Below are positions 1 through 6,594 of a stretch of DNA of 9,609 nucleotides, piece after piece. Both the position numbers and the translations under genes were made by a program. Every line of letters begins with the position of its first letter. Position 1 is the first letter of the stretch. The stretch covers positions 1 to 9,609 of the forward strand of contig SMWC01000044.1 of NCBI GenBank assembly GCA_004357505.1. Reading direction: 5' to 3'. The notes below the pieces were generated by a model that worked only from the letters and a program-made list of their open reading frames with translations, was not told the origin of the DNA and searched no databases. The DNA comes from Gammaproteobacteria bacterium. GTDB taxonomy: Bacteria > Pseudomonadota > Gammaproteobacteria > Steroidobacterales > Rariloculaceae.

Positions 1-732
1 CTGGGCATGTGGGAGCTCGGTACCGAACGAAACACGCGTGCTTTCGAAGCAGCGGTCGCGCGCCAATCCAACCCGGATGACTCGTACGGGAGTCAGGCTA
101 ATCACGCGCTGGCCTGGCTGATCTACGCGCTAAACCAGCAAGGCATGCACGAACAGGCGGCCGAAAAGCTCGCGCTGTTCGAGGACCAACTGTCACGCTA
201 CGGCGGCAACACGCAACGGCAGAACTTCATCGCCGCGCGCGCCTCGTACCTTGTCGATAGCCAGGACTGGGACAGTCATTTCGCAACCGTACCGGTCGAC
301 TATGACGGCCTGAGCCACTATTTCGTGGCGACGGACCAGTACATCCAGGGCGTGCTTGCGCTGGAGAGTGCCGACGTCGAGGGCGCAAAGACGGCGCTCG
401 ACGCGATCGACGGAGCCGAGCCGATCCAGACTCGGAGCCGTCGTGCGATGGTGCCGCGATTGTTACACCTGGCCCTGGCGGGCCAGATGGCTCTAGCCGC
501 CGGCAATACACGCGAAGCCCTGGCGCTGATGGAGGAAGCGGCGGAGCTCGAGGCCAGCGTACCGCCGGAGTACGGCCCGGCCGTCCCGGTCCAGCCGACC
601 GCAGAGCTACTCGCAGATACCTATATGTCGCTGGGCGAGTACGAGCTAGCGCGGCAGAACTACGAATTGGCCCTGCAGAGCTCGGTCGGACGCCAGAGAT
701 CGCTGACCGGCCTCAACGGGGCCGCCCACTGA
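1..732 (+). CDS. Tetratricopeptide-repeat protein, C-terminal part (5' end outside window)
   Basis: The reading frame is open from the first base of the window to a TGA at 730-732. It is therefore probably the C-terminal ~240 residues of a longer protein; the ATG at 7 has no visible ribosome binding site. The sequence is almost wholly helical and rich in Ala, Leu and Glu. The clearest TPR unit is near the end (about residues 198-230 counted from the ATG at 7), with the pattern ELLADTYMSLGEYELARQNYELAL, here split as ELLADTYMSLGEYE then LARQNYELAL. A weaker helical pair lies around residues 30-60 (Trp/Leu/Tyr-Ala spacing). TPR arrays mediate protein-protein contacts. No enzymatic domain is seen in the visible part, so the role is unknown. 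The gene converges on the SDR gene, with 33 bases between the stop codons, and need not belong to the catabolic locus. Confidence 0.75.
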   Translation: MGMWELGTERNTRAFEAAVARQSNPDDSYGSQANHALAWLIYALNQQGMHEQAAEKLALFEDQLSRYGGNTQRQNFIAARASYLVDSQDWDSHFATVPVDYDGLSHYFVATDQYIQGVLALESADVEGAKTALDAIDGAEPIQTRSRRAMVPRLLHLALAGQMALAAGNTREALALMEEAAELEASVPPEYGPAVPVQPTAELLADTYMSLGEYELARQNYELALQSSVGRQRSLTGLNGAAH

Positions 733-747
733 ACTCGGGAGTCTGCC

Positions 748-766
748 GGGCGCAGGGGGGGCGCCC
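748..766. terminator. GC-rich hairpin between convergent genes
   Basis: GGGCGC at 748-753 pairs with GCGCCC at 761-766 around a 7-base loop (AGGGGGG). It sits between the TPR stop (732) and the SDR stop, and its last base touches the SDR stop codon. No T-tract follows on either strand, so it is not a classical intrinsic terminator; it could still slow polymerase or protect mRNA 3' ends. Confidence 0.3.
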
Positions 767-1545
767 TACCAGGCGGTCCAGCCACCGTCGATGACGAGCG
801 CGGCACCCGTAATTAGCGCAGCTGCCGGAGAGGCCAGGAAAACCACCGCGCCCATGATGTCCTGAAGCTCACCAACCTGGCCGCGCGGAATACGCCGCAG
901 CGTATCTTCTCTAAACGCCCGATCCTCGAAGAACGGGCGCGTCAATGGTGTCAGAATAAATGTCGGTCCGATCGAATTCACACGGATCTTCTGCGGCGCT
1001 AGCTCCACCGCCATGGCTTTGGTCATGCCCTCCACCGCATGTTTCGAGGCACAGTAGACGGTCCGATTCGGTGCGCCGACATGACCCATCTGTGAGGATA
1101 CATTGATGATCGCTCCTCCCCGCCCACCAGCCTGCATGCTGCGGACGGCCGCTTGCGACACCATAAAAGTGCCCTTGACGTTGAGCGTCATGATCCGATC
1201 GAAATGATCTTCGGTCACATCTGCAAGCGGCTCGGGAATATTTCCTCCGGCGGCATTCACGAGAATATCTATCCGCTCGAGCCCGCCGATCGCCGCGTCG
1301 ACCTGTCGGCAATCGGTCACGTCGCAGACCAACGTTGAAGCAGTGCCGCCGTCCGCTGCGATCGTTGCGGCAACGGCTTGCAGTTCACTCTCTGTGCGGC
1401 TGACCAACACCGGACTCGCACCCGCCTCTGCGAGCGCGAGAGCACAGGCGCGACCGAGGCCACGCCCTGCACCCGTCACGACGGCGACGAGGCCATCCAA
1501 GCGCATGGATGGAGTCTTCAGTAACTCCTCGCCGGCAGCACCCAT
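766..1545 (-). CDS. Short-chain dehydrogenase/reductase (classical SDR)
   Basis: This is a 259-residue NAD(P)-dependent oxidoreductase, the usual length for a classical SDR. The Rossmann glycine motif TGAGRGLG lies at residues 24-31, a cofactor-side Asp at 75 (CDVTD), NAAG at 97-100, Asn122, and the catalytic Ser151/Tyr164/Lys168 (YCASK). The C-terminal VIDGG signature is at 251-255. All catalytic residues are present, so it should be active, typically on a hydroxyl/keto pair; the substrate is not predictable. Residues around 50 (SRTESE) suggest NADP as readily as NAD. The start at 1545 is preferred because GGAGG (plus-strand 1554-1558) lies 8 bases upstream. A second ATG at 1506 (Met14), nearer the usual family N-terminus, has no good SD. 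The gene is divergent from the cyclase gene with a 117-base shared upstream region. Confidence 0.9.
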   Translation of the reverse strand: MGAAGEELLKTPSMRLDGLVAVVTGAGRGLGRACALALAEAGASPVLVSRTESELQAVAATIAADGGTASTLVCDVTDCRQVDAAIGGLERIDILVNAAGGNIPEPLADVTEDHFDRIMTLNVKGTFMVSQAAVRSMQAGGRGGAIINVSSQMGHVGAPNRTVYCASKHAVEGMTKAMAVELAPQKIRVNSIGPTFILTPLTRPFFEDRAFREDTLRRIPRGQVGELQDIMGAVVFLASPAAALITGAALVIDGGWTAW

Positions 1546-1584
1546 CAGCCTGGCCTCCGTGCTGGCAAAGCTTCTGAGCCGCAG

Positions 1585-1613
1585 TTGACATCTAATGAAG
1601 CTCCGACCGTAAT
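1585..1613 (+). promoter_or_regulatory. Candidate sigma70 promoter for the cyclase gene
   Basis: A perfect -35 hexamer TTGACA (1585-1590) is followed, after 17 bases, by CGTAAT (1608-1613), which matches four of the six -10 consensus bases. Transcription would begin about 40-45 bases before the ATG at 1663. A small inverted repeat, TAATG (1610-1614) and CATTA (1623-1627), overlaps the -10 area and could be a regulator site. The prediction rests on consensus match and position only. Confidence 0.35.
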
Positions 1614-1662
1614 GCTCACAAACATTATTTGAATTTCGAACACAGATCTAACGGGGAGCACT

Positions 1663-2631
1663 ATGCCGCGACACTACAGCGAGGGCAAACTCGACATGGC
1701 CATTCTCCGCGACACCGCAGAGAAGTGTAAGAACTGGGGCCGTTGGGGTCCCGATGACGAGGCCGGCACTCTGAATTTCATTACGCCGCAAGATATCGTC
1801 GCTGCCGCCGCGCTGATTCGTAAAGGCAAAGTCTTCTCCCTGGGCCTCAACTTCGATAAAGATGGCCCGCAGCGTTCTCTCTGGGGTAACCGATTCAATC
1901 CGATCCACACGATGCTTGCGACCGGAACCGACGCGGTCGCCGGCAAACAAGACGAAGGCCGCTTTCGCTATGCCGACGACATGGTGTCGTTACCGCTGCA
2001 GTGCGGCACGCAATGGGACGCGTTGGGGCATATCTTCTTCGATGACAAGATGTGGAACGGTTACGACGCGCGCCTCGTAGATTCCAACGGTGCGCAGAAA
2101 AACGGTATCGAGAAGGTCAAAGACAGGATGACAGGGCGAGGCATCCTACTCGACGTCGCCAAGTACGCCAAAGTCGAGGCGCTGGACGAGGGGATAGCGA
2201 TCACCAAGGCCGACCTGGATGAGACCGCCGCGGCTCAGGGTGTAGAAGTCCGCCGCGGCGATTTTGTCATCGTGCGCACGGGCATGCTTGGGCAACGCCA
2301 ACGCGACAAGGACTGGGGCGACTATGCCGGTGGTGATGCGCCGGGGCTCGCCTTCGAGACCGCCGAATGGATCTATGCGAAAGAAATCGCCGCGATCTGT
2401 TGCGATACCTGGGGCTGCGAAGTTCGCCCCAATGAGACGACCGAGGCCCAGCAGCCCTGGCATTGGGTCGTGATTCCGATGATCGGAATTACGATGGGTG
2501 AGATTTTCGTCGTCGATCAACTAGCCGATGACTGCGCGGCTGACGGCGTCTACGAGTTCTTTTTCTGCGCGCCGCCGCTGCCGGTAACTGGCGGCGTGGG
2601 CTCGCCCTTGAATCCGATCGCGATCAAGTAG
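1663..2631 (+). CDS. Cyclase-family protein (kynurenine formamidase-like hydrolase fold), variant metal motif
   Basis: This is a 322-residue protein of the 'cyclase' family (the fold of bacterial kynurenine formamidase and isatin hydrolase), which usually hydrolyses amides or cyclic amides/esters with a bound metal. The core motif is at residues 113-123, QCGTQWDALGH. Compared with the classical HxGTHxDxxxH, both early histidines are Gln (113 and 117), while Asp119 and His123 remain. Other family blocks follow: GRGILLDVA (158-166), RRGDFVIVRTG (197-207), a PGLAFETAEWIY segment (227-238), and a C-terminal region with PLPVTGGVGSP (305-315). It is longer than formamidase (~210 residues), as is usual for this subgroup. 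GGGGAG (1653-1658) lies 4 bases before the chosen ATG. Met12 at 1696, with GAGGG upstream, is an alternative start. Substrate unknown; an amide, lactone or lactam hydrolase is likely. Confidence 0.85.
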   Translation: MPRHYSEGKLDMAILRDTAEKCKNWGRWGPDDEAGTLNFITPQDIVAAAALIRKGKVFSLGLNFDKDGPQRSLWGNRFNPIHTMLATGTDAVAGKQDEGRFRYADDMVSLPLQCGTQWDALGHIFFDDKMWNGYDARLVDSNGAQKNGIEKVKDRMTGRGILLDVAKYAKVEALDEGIAITKADLDETAAAQGVEVRRGDFVIVRTGMLGQRQRDKDWGDYAGGDAPGLAFETAEWIYAKEIAAICCDTWGCEVRPNETTEAQQPWHWVVIPMIGITMGEIFVVDQLADDCAADGVYEFFFCAPPLPVTGGVGSPLNPIAIK

Positions 2632-2636
2632 GATCG

Positions 2637-2653
2637 GCCGCTTCTAAAGCGGC
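2637..2653. terminator. Perfect 7-bp hairpin between convergent genes
   Basis: GCCGCTT (2637-2643) and AAGCGGC (2647-2653) form a perfect 7-bp stem with a 3-base loop CTA. It fills nearly the whole 21-base gap between the cyclase stop (2629-2631) and the DUF6152 stop (2653-2655). There is no T-run on either side, so termination would be weak or factor-dependent, but the placement suits a shared bidirectional 3'-end element. Confidence 0.4.
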
Positions 2654-3681
2654 TACTCGGAGTGGGCCTCGTGGCCGATCTCGGACACACAGTCGTATCG
2701 CCCCATGGTCAGGTCCGTTCTGGTCATGATTCGCGAGCCGACTAACGGCTCCGAGTAATAACGCGGGTCCGTGGCGATCCACGTCAACACGAGATCAGCA
2801 TTGTCCGAATCGATCGTGAGCCGCTCCGAGAAGTGAAAGTCTTCGGTGTGCAGATTGCCGGCCCGAATCGATGCTGCAGAGAATCGTCCAGTCTCGATCA
2901 ACAGATCACCGCCCTCGAATCGGCCGATCGAATACCCGATTTCGGTCCGCGGAGCATCCTCCGGAAACTCGTCTGTATTCATATGAATGACACGCACCAC
3001 ATCCATGAACTCATGATGAATGATGACGTTATCGCCTTCACGGCGGATCTCGGTCGGGGTGCCGGGTTGCGACCAGGCGCGCACCGGGCTGACGGGACTA
3101 CAGGTCAGAATGGGATTCTCGGTCAGCACATCGTAATTCTCGTGCGCAGCCGCTCCTGCGGCGGTTAAAACGTCCCTGGGATCGGTTTCGCTGCCGGCGC
3201 CCGGGAACGACTTGCGATACCACATTCCGAATACGCCCGAGTCGGCGGCTACCACCGGCGCGGAGTATTGACTCTGGCCCGCGCGACTGCGTAGCGTGAG
3301 GATAGTGCCGTCGGCCAACTCGCCTACGGCGAATTCACACCCAAGCGCGTCGCGTCTCGCTTGAAAGCCACCGACTTTGATCCGGTCGCCGACGGTGAAT
3401 GATTGAGCGGTGATGCCTTTACGTTGCATGTGAGTACGCGCCTGCATCTCGCACCAGCGTACGACAGTATCTCCGGCATCGTCGATCGTCTCTATATAGA
3501 CGAACGAGTGCGGGTTGACGAATTCGAAATCGGTGACGACGCCTTCGATCGTGATGTACTGGTCAGCATCATAGTGGGCGCCGAAACCATGATGAGCCGC
3601 GACTTTTGCGCCACTCAAGACGAACGCAATGAGAATTATCGGCGTTATCGTCTGACTTATAAGGTGTGAGTATCCTCTCAA
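2653..3681 (-). CDS. Exported DUF6152-type protein, TTG start
   Basis: This is a 342-residue protein with an N-terminal signal peptide: a hydrophobic core at about residues 12-24, and a likely cleavage after VAA (27-29), directly before His30-His31. The mature N-terminus HHGFGAHYDAD, followed by an IEGVVTDFEFVNPHSF block (45-60), is the hallmark of DUF6152, a small beta domain of unknown function. From about residue 185 comes a second conserved region: NPILTC (189-194), an EIRREGDNVIIHHEF strand pair, IGYSIGRFEGGDLLIETGRF (248-267), DPRYYSEP (305-312) and a terminal YDC (329-331). The same arrangement recurs in exported proteins of many environmental proteobacteria. The start is TTG: an in-frame TAA lies six codons upstream and no ATG or GTG intervenes. 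Only a weak GAGAA precedes the TTG, so expression may be low. Probably periplasmic; biochemical role unknown. It converges with the cyclase and diverges from the M24 operon. Confidence 0.8.
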   Translation of the reverse strand: MRGYSHLISQTITPIILIAFVLSGAKVAAHHGFGAHYDADQYITIEGVVTDFEFVNPHSFVYIETIDDAGDTVVRWCEMQARTHMQRKGITAQSFTVGDRIKVGGFQARRDALGCEFAVGELADGTILTLRSRAGQSQYSAPVVAADSGVFGMWYRKSFPGAGSETDPRDVLTAAGAAAHENYDVLTENPILTCSPVSPVRAWSQPGTPTEIRREGDNVIIHHEFMDVVRVIHMNTDEFPEDAPRTEIGYSIGRFEGGDLLIETGRFSAASIRAGNLHTEDFHFSERLTIDSDNADLVLTWIATDPRYYSEPLVGSRIMTRTDLTMGRYDCVSEIGHEAHSE

Positions 3682-4003
3682 TGCGGTTCTCGATTTTTAC
3701 GGAGTTCGCGCTACAAAAGATTTTTAGCCAGTGGCATTCTTACAAGCATGCCTCGGGGGCGCAAGTGAGTTTGAGTGTCGGGATGATTCGGATCAGGCTC
3801 CTAGCATGGCGCAGCTATTCCCATCGCCACCGCGCCTGACGTAGAATGACCGCGGTCTTGAGTGTGTCCCAGGCGGACTAATTCCAATCAACTGCCGCAG
3901 CGCACCACATTACAGACATCGAAATTCAAGCTGCGAGGGTTAAACCCCTCGCCGCTTAGTATTCGTATGACTCTGACAGCTACTTAGACGAGGGAGATCG
4001 GGC
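3682..4003. other. Divergent intergenic region, 322 bases, no gene seen
   Basis: This region separates the DUF6152 gene (-) from the M24 operon (+) and must hold any local promoters for both. I find no convincing sigma70 pair; TTGAGT (3858-3863) with TAATTC (3879-3884) at 15 bases is poor. Two palindromes stand out: GACCGCGGTC (3848-3857, perfect 10 bp) and an interrupted repeat at 3933-3952, listed separately. No tRNA-like, rRNA-like or riboswitch-like element was recognised. Confidence 0.6.
3933..3952. promoter_or_regulatory. Candidate operator: interrupted palindrome upstream of the M24 operon
   Basis: GCGAGGG (3933-3939) and CCCTCGC (3946-3952) are exact inverted repeats around the 6-base core TTAAAC, ending 51 bases before the M24 start codon. 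A 20-bp two-fold site with an AT-rich centre is typical of dimeric repressors of catabolic operons. As RNA it could also form a 5'-UTR hairpin. No regulator gene is present in the window, so the binding protein is unknown. Confidence 0.35.
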
Positions 4004-5287
4004 ATGGCAAATTTCGGCATGGTGGGAGTGGACTGGCAGGAGCGCATCAACTGGGACCGGCTGCGGACATACCGCCTCGATAGAGCCCGGGAGCGTATGA
4101 AGGCTGCGGGCCTCAGCGCATTGGTTTTGATGTACGACGAGAATATTCGCTATGTCACGAGCACACTGACTCCTGGATGGTGTCGCCTCAAGCCCGGGCT
4201 TCGCTACGCCATGCTGTGCGGCGATGATCCACCGGTACTGTTCGAACAGGGCGACATCGGCGCGCAGATCCAGCGGCATTCGCCTTGGCTTCCGCCCGAA
4301 AATGTTCGTTACTCCTATGCTTGGATCAAGGGCGCGGCAGGCCCGGCATCGGCCCAGCAAGTCGGTAAGTTCACCAAGGCTTTGCTGCAGGAAATGAAAA
4401 AGAGCAATGTCGCAGGCGGGAAAGTCGGCATCGACTTCGTCGATATTAATATCATCAAGGCCTTCGACGAAGCAGGTGTCGACTGGACCGACGGTATGTC
4501 GCCGATGATGGACGCGCGCGCCGTCAAAAATGTTGACGAGCAAGAATGCTTCCGTATCGTCGGCGCGATTGGCGACGCCGCCCATTGGGAAACGATGAAA
4601 TTCCTTAGACCCGGCGTGACGGAGAATCAGGTCACGGCTCATATCATGAAATTTCTTTACGACATCCCGGGCGTTGAAGATGTCGAAGATGTAATTGTTT
4701 CCTCGGGCCCGAATACCTGGCCCAACTGGCGCAACTTCTCCGACCGTATCATCAAGCCCGGCGATATTGTCTTCATGGACCTCGCGGCACTCACCTGGAA
4801 CGGTTACAAGTCCTGTTACTACAGAACCTACTGCGTCGGCGCAGAACCTTCCGAGAAACAGAAAGAAATCTATGCGACGGCGCTGGAGTGGCTCTATAAG
4901 GCGATCAATGAAGTCAAACCCGGCGCGACGACGCGTGATATTGCCGCCGTATGGCCGTCTGCCAAGGAAATGTGGGGCTACGAAGAAGAAGATCAGGCTG
5001 CGGCCAACCTGTGGGGACACGGTCTGGGCCTTGCGCAGTACGATCCGCCGGTCATCTCGCGTATCTGGTCGCTCGACCACCCGATCGAGATTCTAGAGGG
5101 TATGACATTCGCGCTCGAGACACAGCACGGGCTACCGTTCAAGTGGGGTGTACGGATCGAGGAAATGCTGATCGTTCACTCGGACCATACCGAGATCGTC
5201 TCGAATTTCCCGGTGGAGCAGATCACCGTCGTCGATCCGATCCCGGGCTATGCTGCGCCCGACTCAAGAGAACGAAAGCTCGTCTAA
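4004..5287 (+). CDS. M24-family (creatinase/prolidase fold) enzyme with Cys in place of a metal Asp
   Basis: This is a 427-residue 'pita-bread' fold protein. A creatinase/prolidase-type N-terminal domain (about residues 15-165) is followed by the M24 catalytic domain (about 175-415). Aligning the five classical metal ligands by motif gives Asp259 (VFMDLAAL), Cys271 where the second Asp is expected (WNGYKSCYYRT), His339 (WGHGLGL), Glu372 (FALETQ) and Glu386 (GVRIEE). The usual HExP after the GHG motif reads YDPP (346-349). Four of five ligands are kept, so a changed or mononuclear metal site, or metal-free chemistry as in creatinase, is plausible. The M24 family includes aminopeptidase P and prolidase but also non-peptidases such as creatinase and the DMSP lyase DddP, so peptidase activity should not be assumed. 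GAGGGAG (3990-3996) lies 7 bases before the ATG. It is the first gene of a three-gene operon. Confidence 0.87.
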   Translation: MANFGMVGVDWQERINWDRLRTYRLDRARERMKAAGLSALVLMYDENIRYVTSTLTPGWCRLKPGLRYAMLCGDDPPVLFEQGDIGAQIQRHSPWLPPENVRYSYAWIKGAAGPASAQQVGKFTKALLQEMKKSNVAGGKVGIDFVDINIIKAFDEAGVDWTDGMSPMMDARAVKNVDEQECFRIVGAIGDAAHWETMKFLRPGVTENQVTAHIMKFLYDIPGVEDVEDVIVSSGPNTWPNWRNFSDRIIKPGDIVFMDLAALTWNGYKSCYYRTYCVGAEPSEKQKEIYATALEWLYKAINEVKPGATTRDIAAVWPSAKEMWGYEEEDQAAANLWGHGLGLAQYDPPVISRIWSLDHPIEILEGMTFALETQHGLPFKWGVRIEEMLIVHSDHTEIVSNFPVEQITVVDPIPGYAAPDSRERKLV

Positions 5288-5306
5288 CTTCGGAAACAGA
5301 CTGGAA

Positions 5307-6578
5307 ATGCGCGAGCTAATCATTCCGCTGAGCGCCCCTGAGGCAACGGACGCGAACCGCTTTGGGCCTAAGGCCGCTAACCTGGCGGCCCTTGGGCAAG
5401 CCGGCCTACCCGTACCCGGCGGTTACTGTCTCGACGCGGAAGCCTACCGGCTGCAATTAAAATCCCTCGGCCTTGAGGATTCCGCACGTGCGGTCTTTTC
5501 CGCAGAAGATTTCGAGGCGCGACGCCATGCGCTGGACGTCAGGCTAGGCCTGTTCGACGAACCCATCGATGAGTCGCTGCGCGCACCACTGCTCGCCGCG
5601 TGGCGAGAGTTGATGGCGGCGCCAGACACGCTCGGTGTCGTGCGCTCTTCCGCACTCGTCGAAGATCGCTTTGGATCAAGCTTTGCCGGTCAGTTCGAGA
5701 GTTTTCTCGGACTAGAAAACGAGACCGAATTTCTTACCGCAGTACGCTCTTGCTGGTGCGCGCTTTGGTCCACTCGAGCGTTACGATACATGGCGACGCA
5801 TGACGCCGATCCCGCGGACACCGCCATGGCCCTCATCGTCCAGCCGCTCGTACACGCGCAAGCTTCGGGAGGCGGGTTGAGTCAGACGGCCGAGGGCGAG
5901 ATGCTGCTCAGTGCGACTTGGGGGCTCGGCTCCGCTATCGCCCAAGGTGAAGTCGTTCCAGATCGTTACGTCCTGAGTCGAGACGGCGAAGTCCTCGACA
6001 TGACGACCGGCCGAAAAACCCACAGTGTGAGTTGTGTCCACGGTACTCAGAGCGTCGATCGAGAACTCGCCGAAGAACCCTGCTTGAACCACGCGCAACT
6101 GTCCGAGCTGGGTACCTTGCTGCGGAAGACCGAAGACGTCATTGGCGGACCAACCGAGATCGAGTGGACGTTGGACAGCGACGGCATCAAACTCGTCCAG
6201 GCACGACCGTTACACGTCGAAAAACCGCACGTACCCGATGAGATCTGGGACCAGCGTCCGCTTCTGCGTGGACATCCTGCGGGTATCGGCTGGGGCACCG
6301 GACGTGCGCGCGTGGTGAATTGCGAGTGCGAGCTGTCTACGGTCGGCCCCGGCGATGTGCTGATCACGAAGGTCGCAGGGCCCGCACTTAGCCAGATTCT
6401 GCCGCACGTCTCTGCCGTGGTCGCAGAACTCGGCGGCAGCACTTCGCATTTGGCGTCTTTGGCGAGAGAACGTGGCATACCGATGGTCCTGGGCGTACTC
6501 GACGCAACTCGAGCCATCCCCGATGGTTCGACGGTAGCCGTTGACGGCGTCGCAGGTATCGTCCGTTGGATAGCGTAA
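5307..6578 (+). CDS. PEP-synthase/PPDK-like protein: nucleotide-binding domain plus swivelling His domain only
   Basis: The protein has 423 residues from the ATG at 5307. The N-terminal ATP-binding domain (PPDK_N-like, about 1-305) shows GPKAANLAALG (20-30), VRSSALVED (112-120), SFAGQFESFLG (125-135), WGLGSAIAQGEVVPDRY (205-221), EIEW (284-287) and QARP (298-301). The C-terminal mobile 'PEP-utilising' domain (about 345-423) carries the phosphoacceptor His381 in GGSTSHLASLARERGIP. The C-terminal TIM barrel that binds PEP/pyruvate in PEP synthase (~800 residues) is absent. It can therefore probably autophosphorylate His381 from ATP and pass the phosphoryl group to an unknown acceptor or partner, loosely like the split phenylphosphate synthase or rifampin phosphotransferase. 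The start at 5307 lies 19 bases after the M24 stop. An in-frame ATG at 5250 would overlap the M24 gene by 38 bases and add 19 atypical residues. Both starts have weak SDs. Confidence 0.85.
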   Translation: MRELIIPLSAPEATDANRFGPKAANLAALGQAGLPVPGGYCLDAEAYRLQLKSLGLEDSARAVFSAEDFEARRHALDVRLGLFDEPIDESLRAPLLAAWRELMAAPDTLGVVRSSALVEDRFGSSFAGQFESFLGLENETEFLTAVRSCWCALWSTRALRYMATHDADPADTAMALIVQPLVHAQASGGGLSQTAEGEMLLSATWGLGSAIAQGEVVPDRYVLSRDGEVLDMTTGRKTHSVSCVHGTQSVDRELAEEPCLNHAQLSELGTLLRKTEDVIGGPTEIEWTLDSDGIKLVQARPLHVEKPHVPDEIWDQRPLLRGHPAGIGWGTGRARVVNCECELSTVGPGDVLITKVAGPALSQILPHVSAVVAELGGSTSHLASLARERGIPMVLGVLDATRAIPDGSTVAVDGVAGIVRWIA

Positions 6579-6594
6579 TGGAGCTGACAACAGT

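Noticed and set aside
3848..3857. Perfect 10-bp palindrome GACCGCGGTC as a second operator
   Set aside because: It is short, GC-rich and without a spacer; such palindromes are frequent by chance at this GC content. Noted only within the intergenic entry.
3967..3987. Six-codon mini-ORF (ATG to TAG) just upstream of the M24 start, as a possible leader peptide
   Set aside because: There is no Shine-Dalgarno before it, no run of regulatory codons, and such short frames are common by chance.
3980..5080. Long minus-strand open frame (366 codons) opposite the M24 gene
   Set aside because: The plus-strand frame has unmistakable M24 motifs and a strong SD. The antisense translation is rich in Arg, Asp and Phe, has no recognisable domain, and is typical of the shadow of a high-GC gene.
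5250..5306. Upstream ATG start for the PEP-synthase-like gene (overlapping the M24 gene by 38 bases)
   Set aside because: The added residues are polar and lie before the normal family N-terminus; the start at 5307 directly precedes the conserved beginning of the domain.
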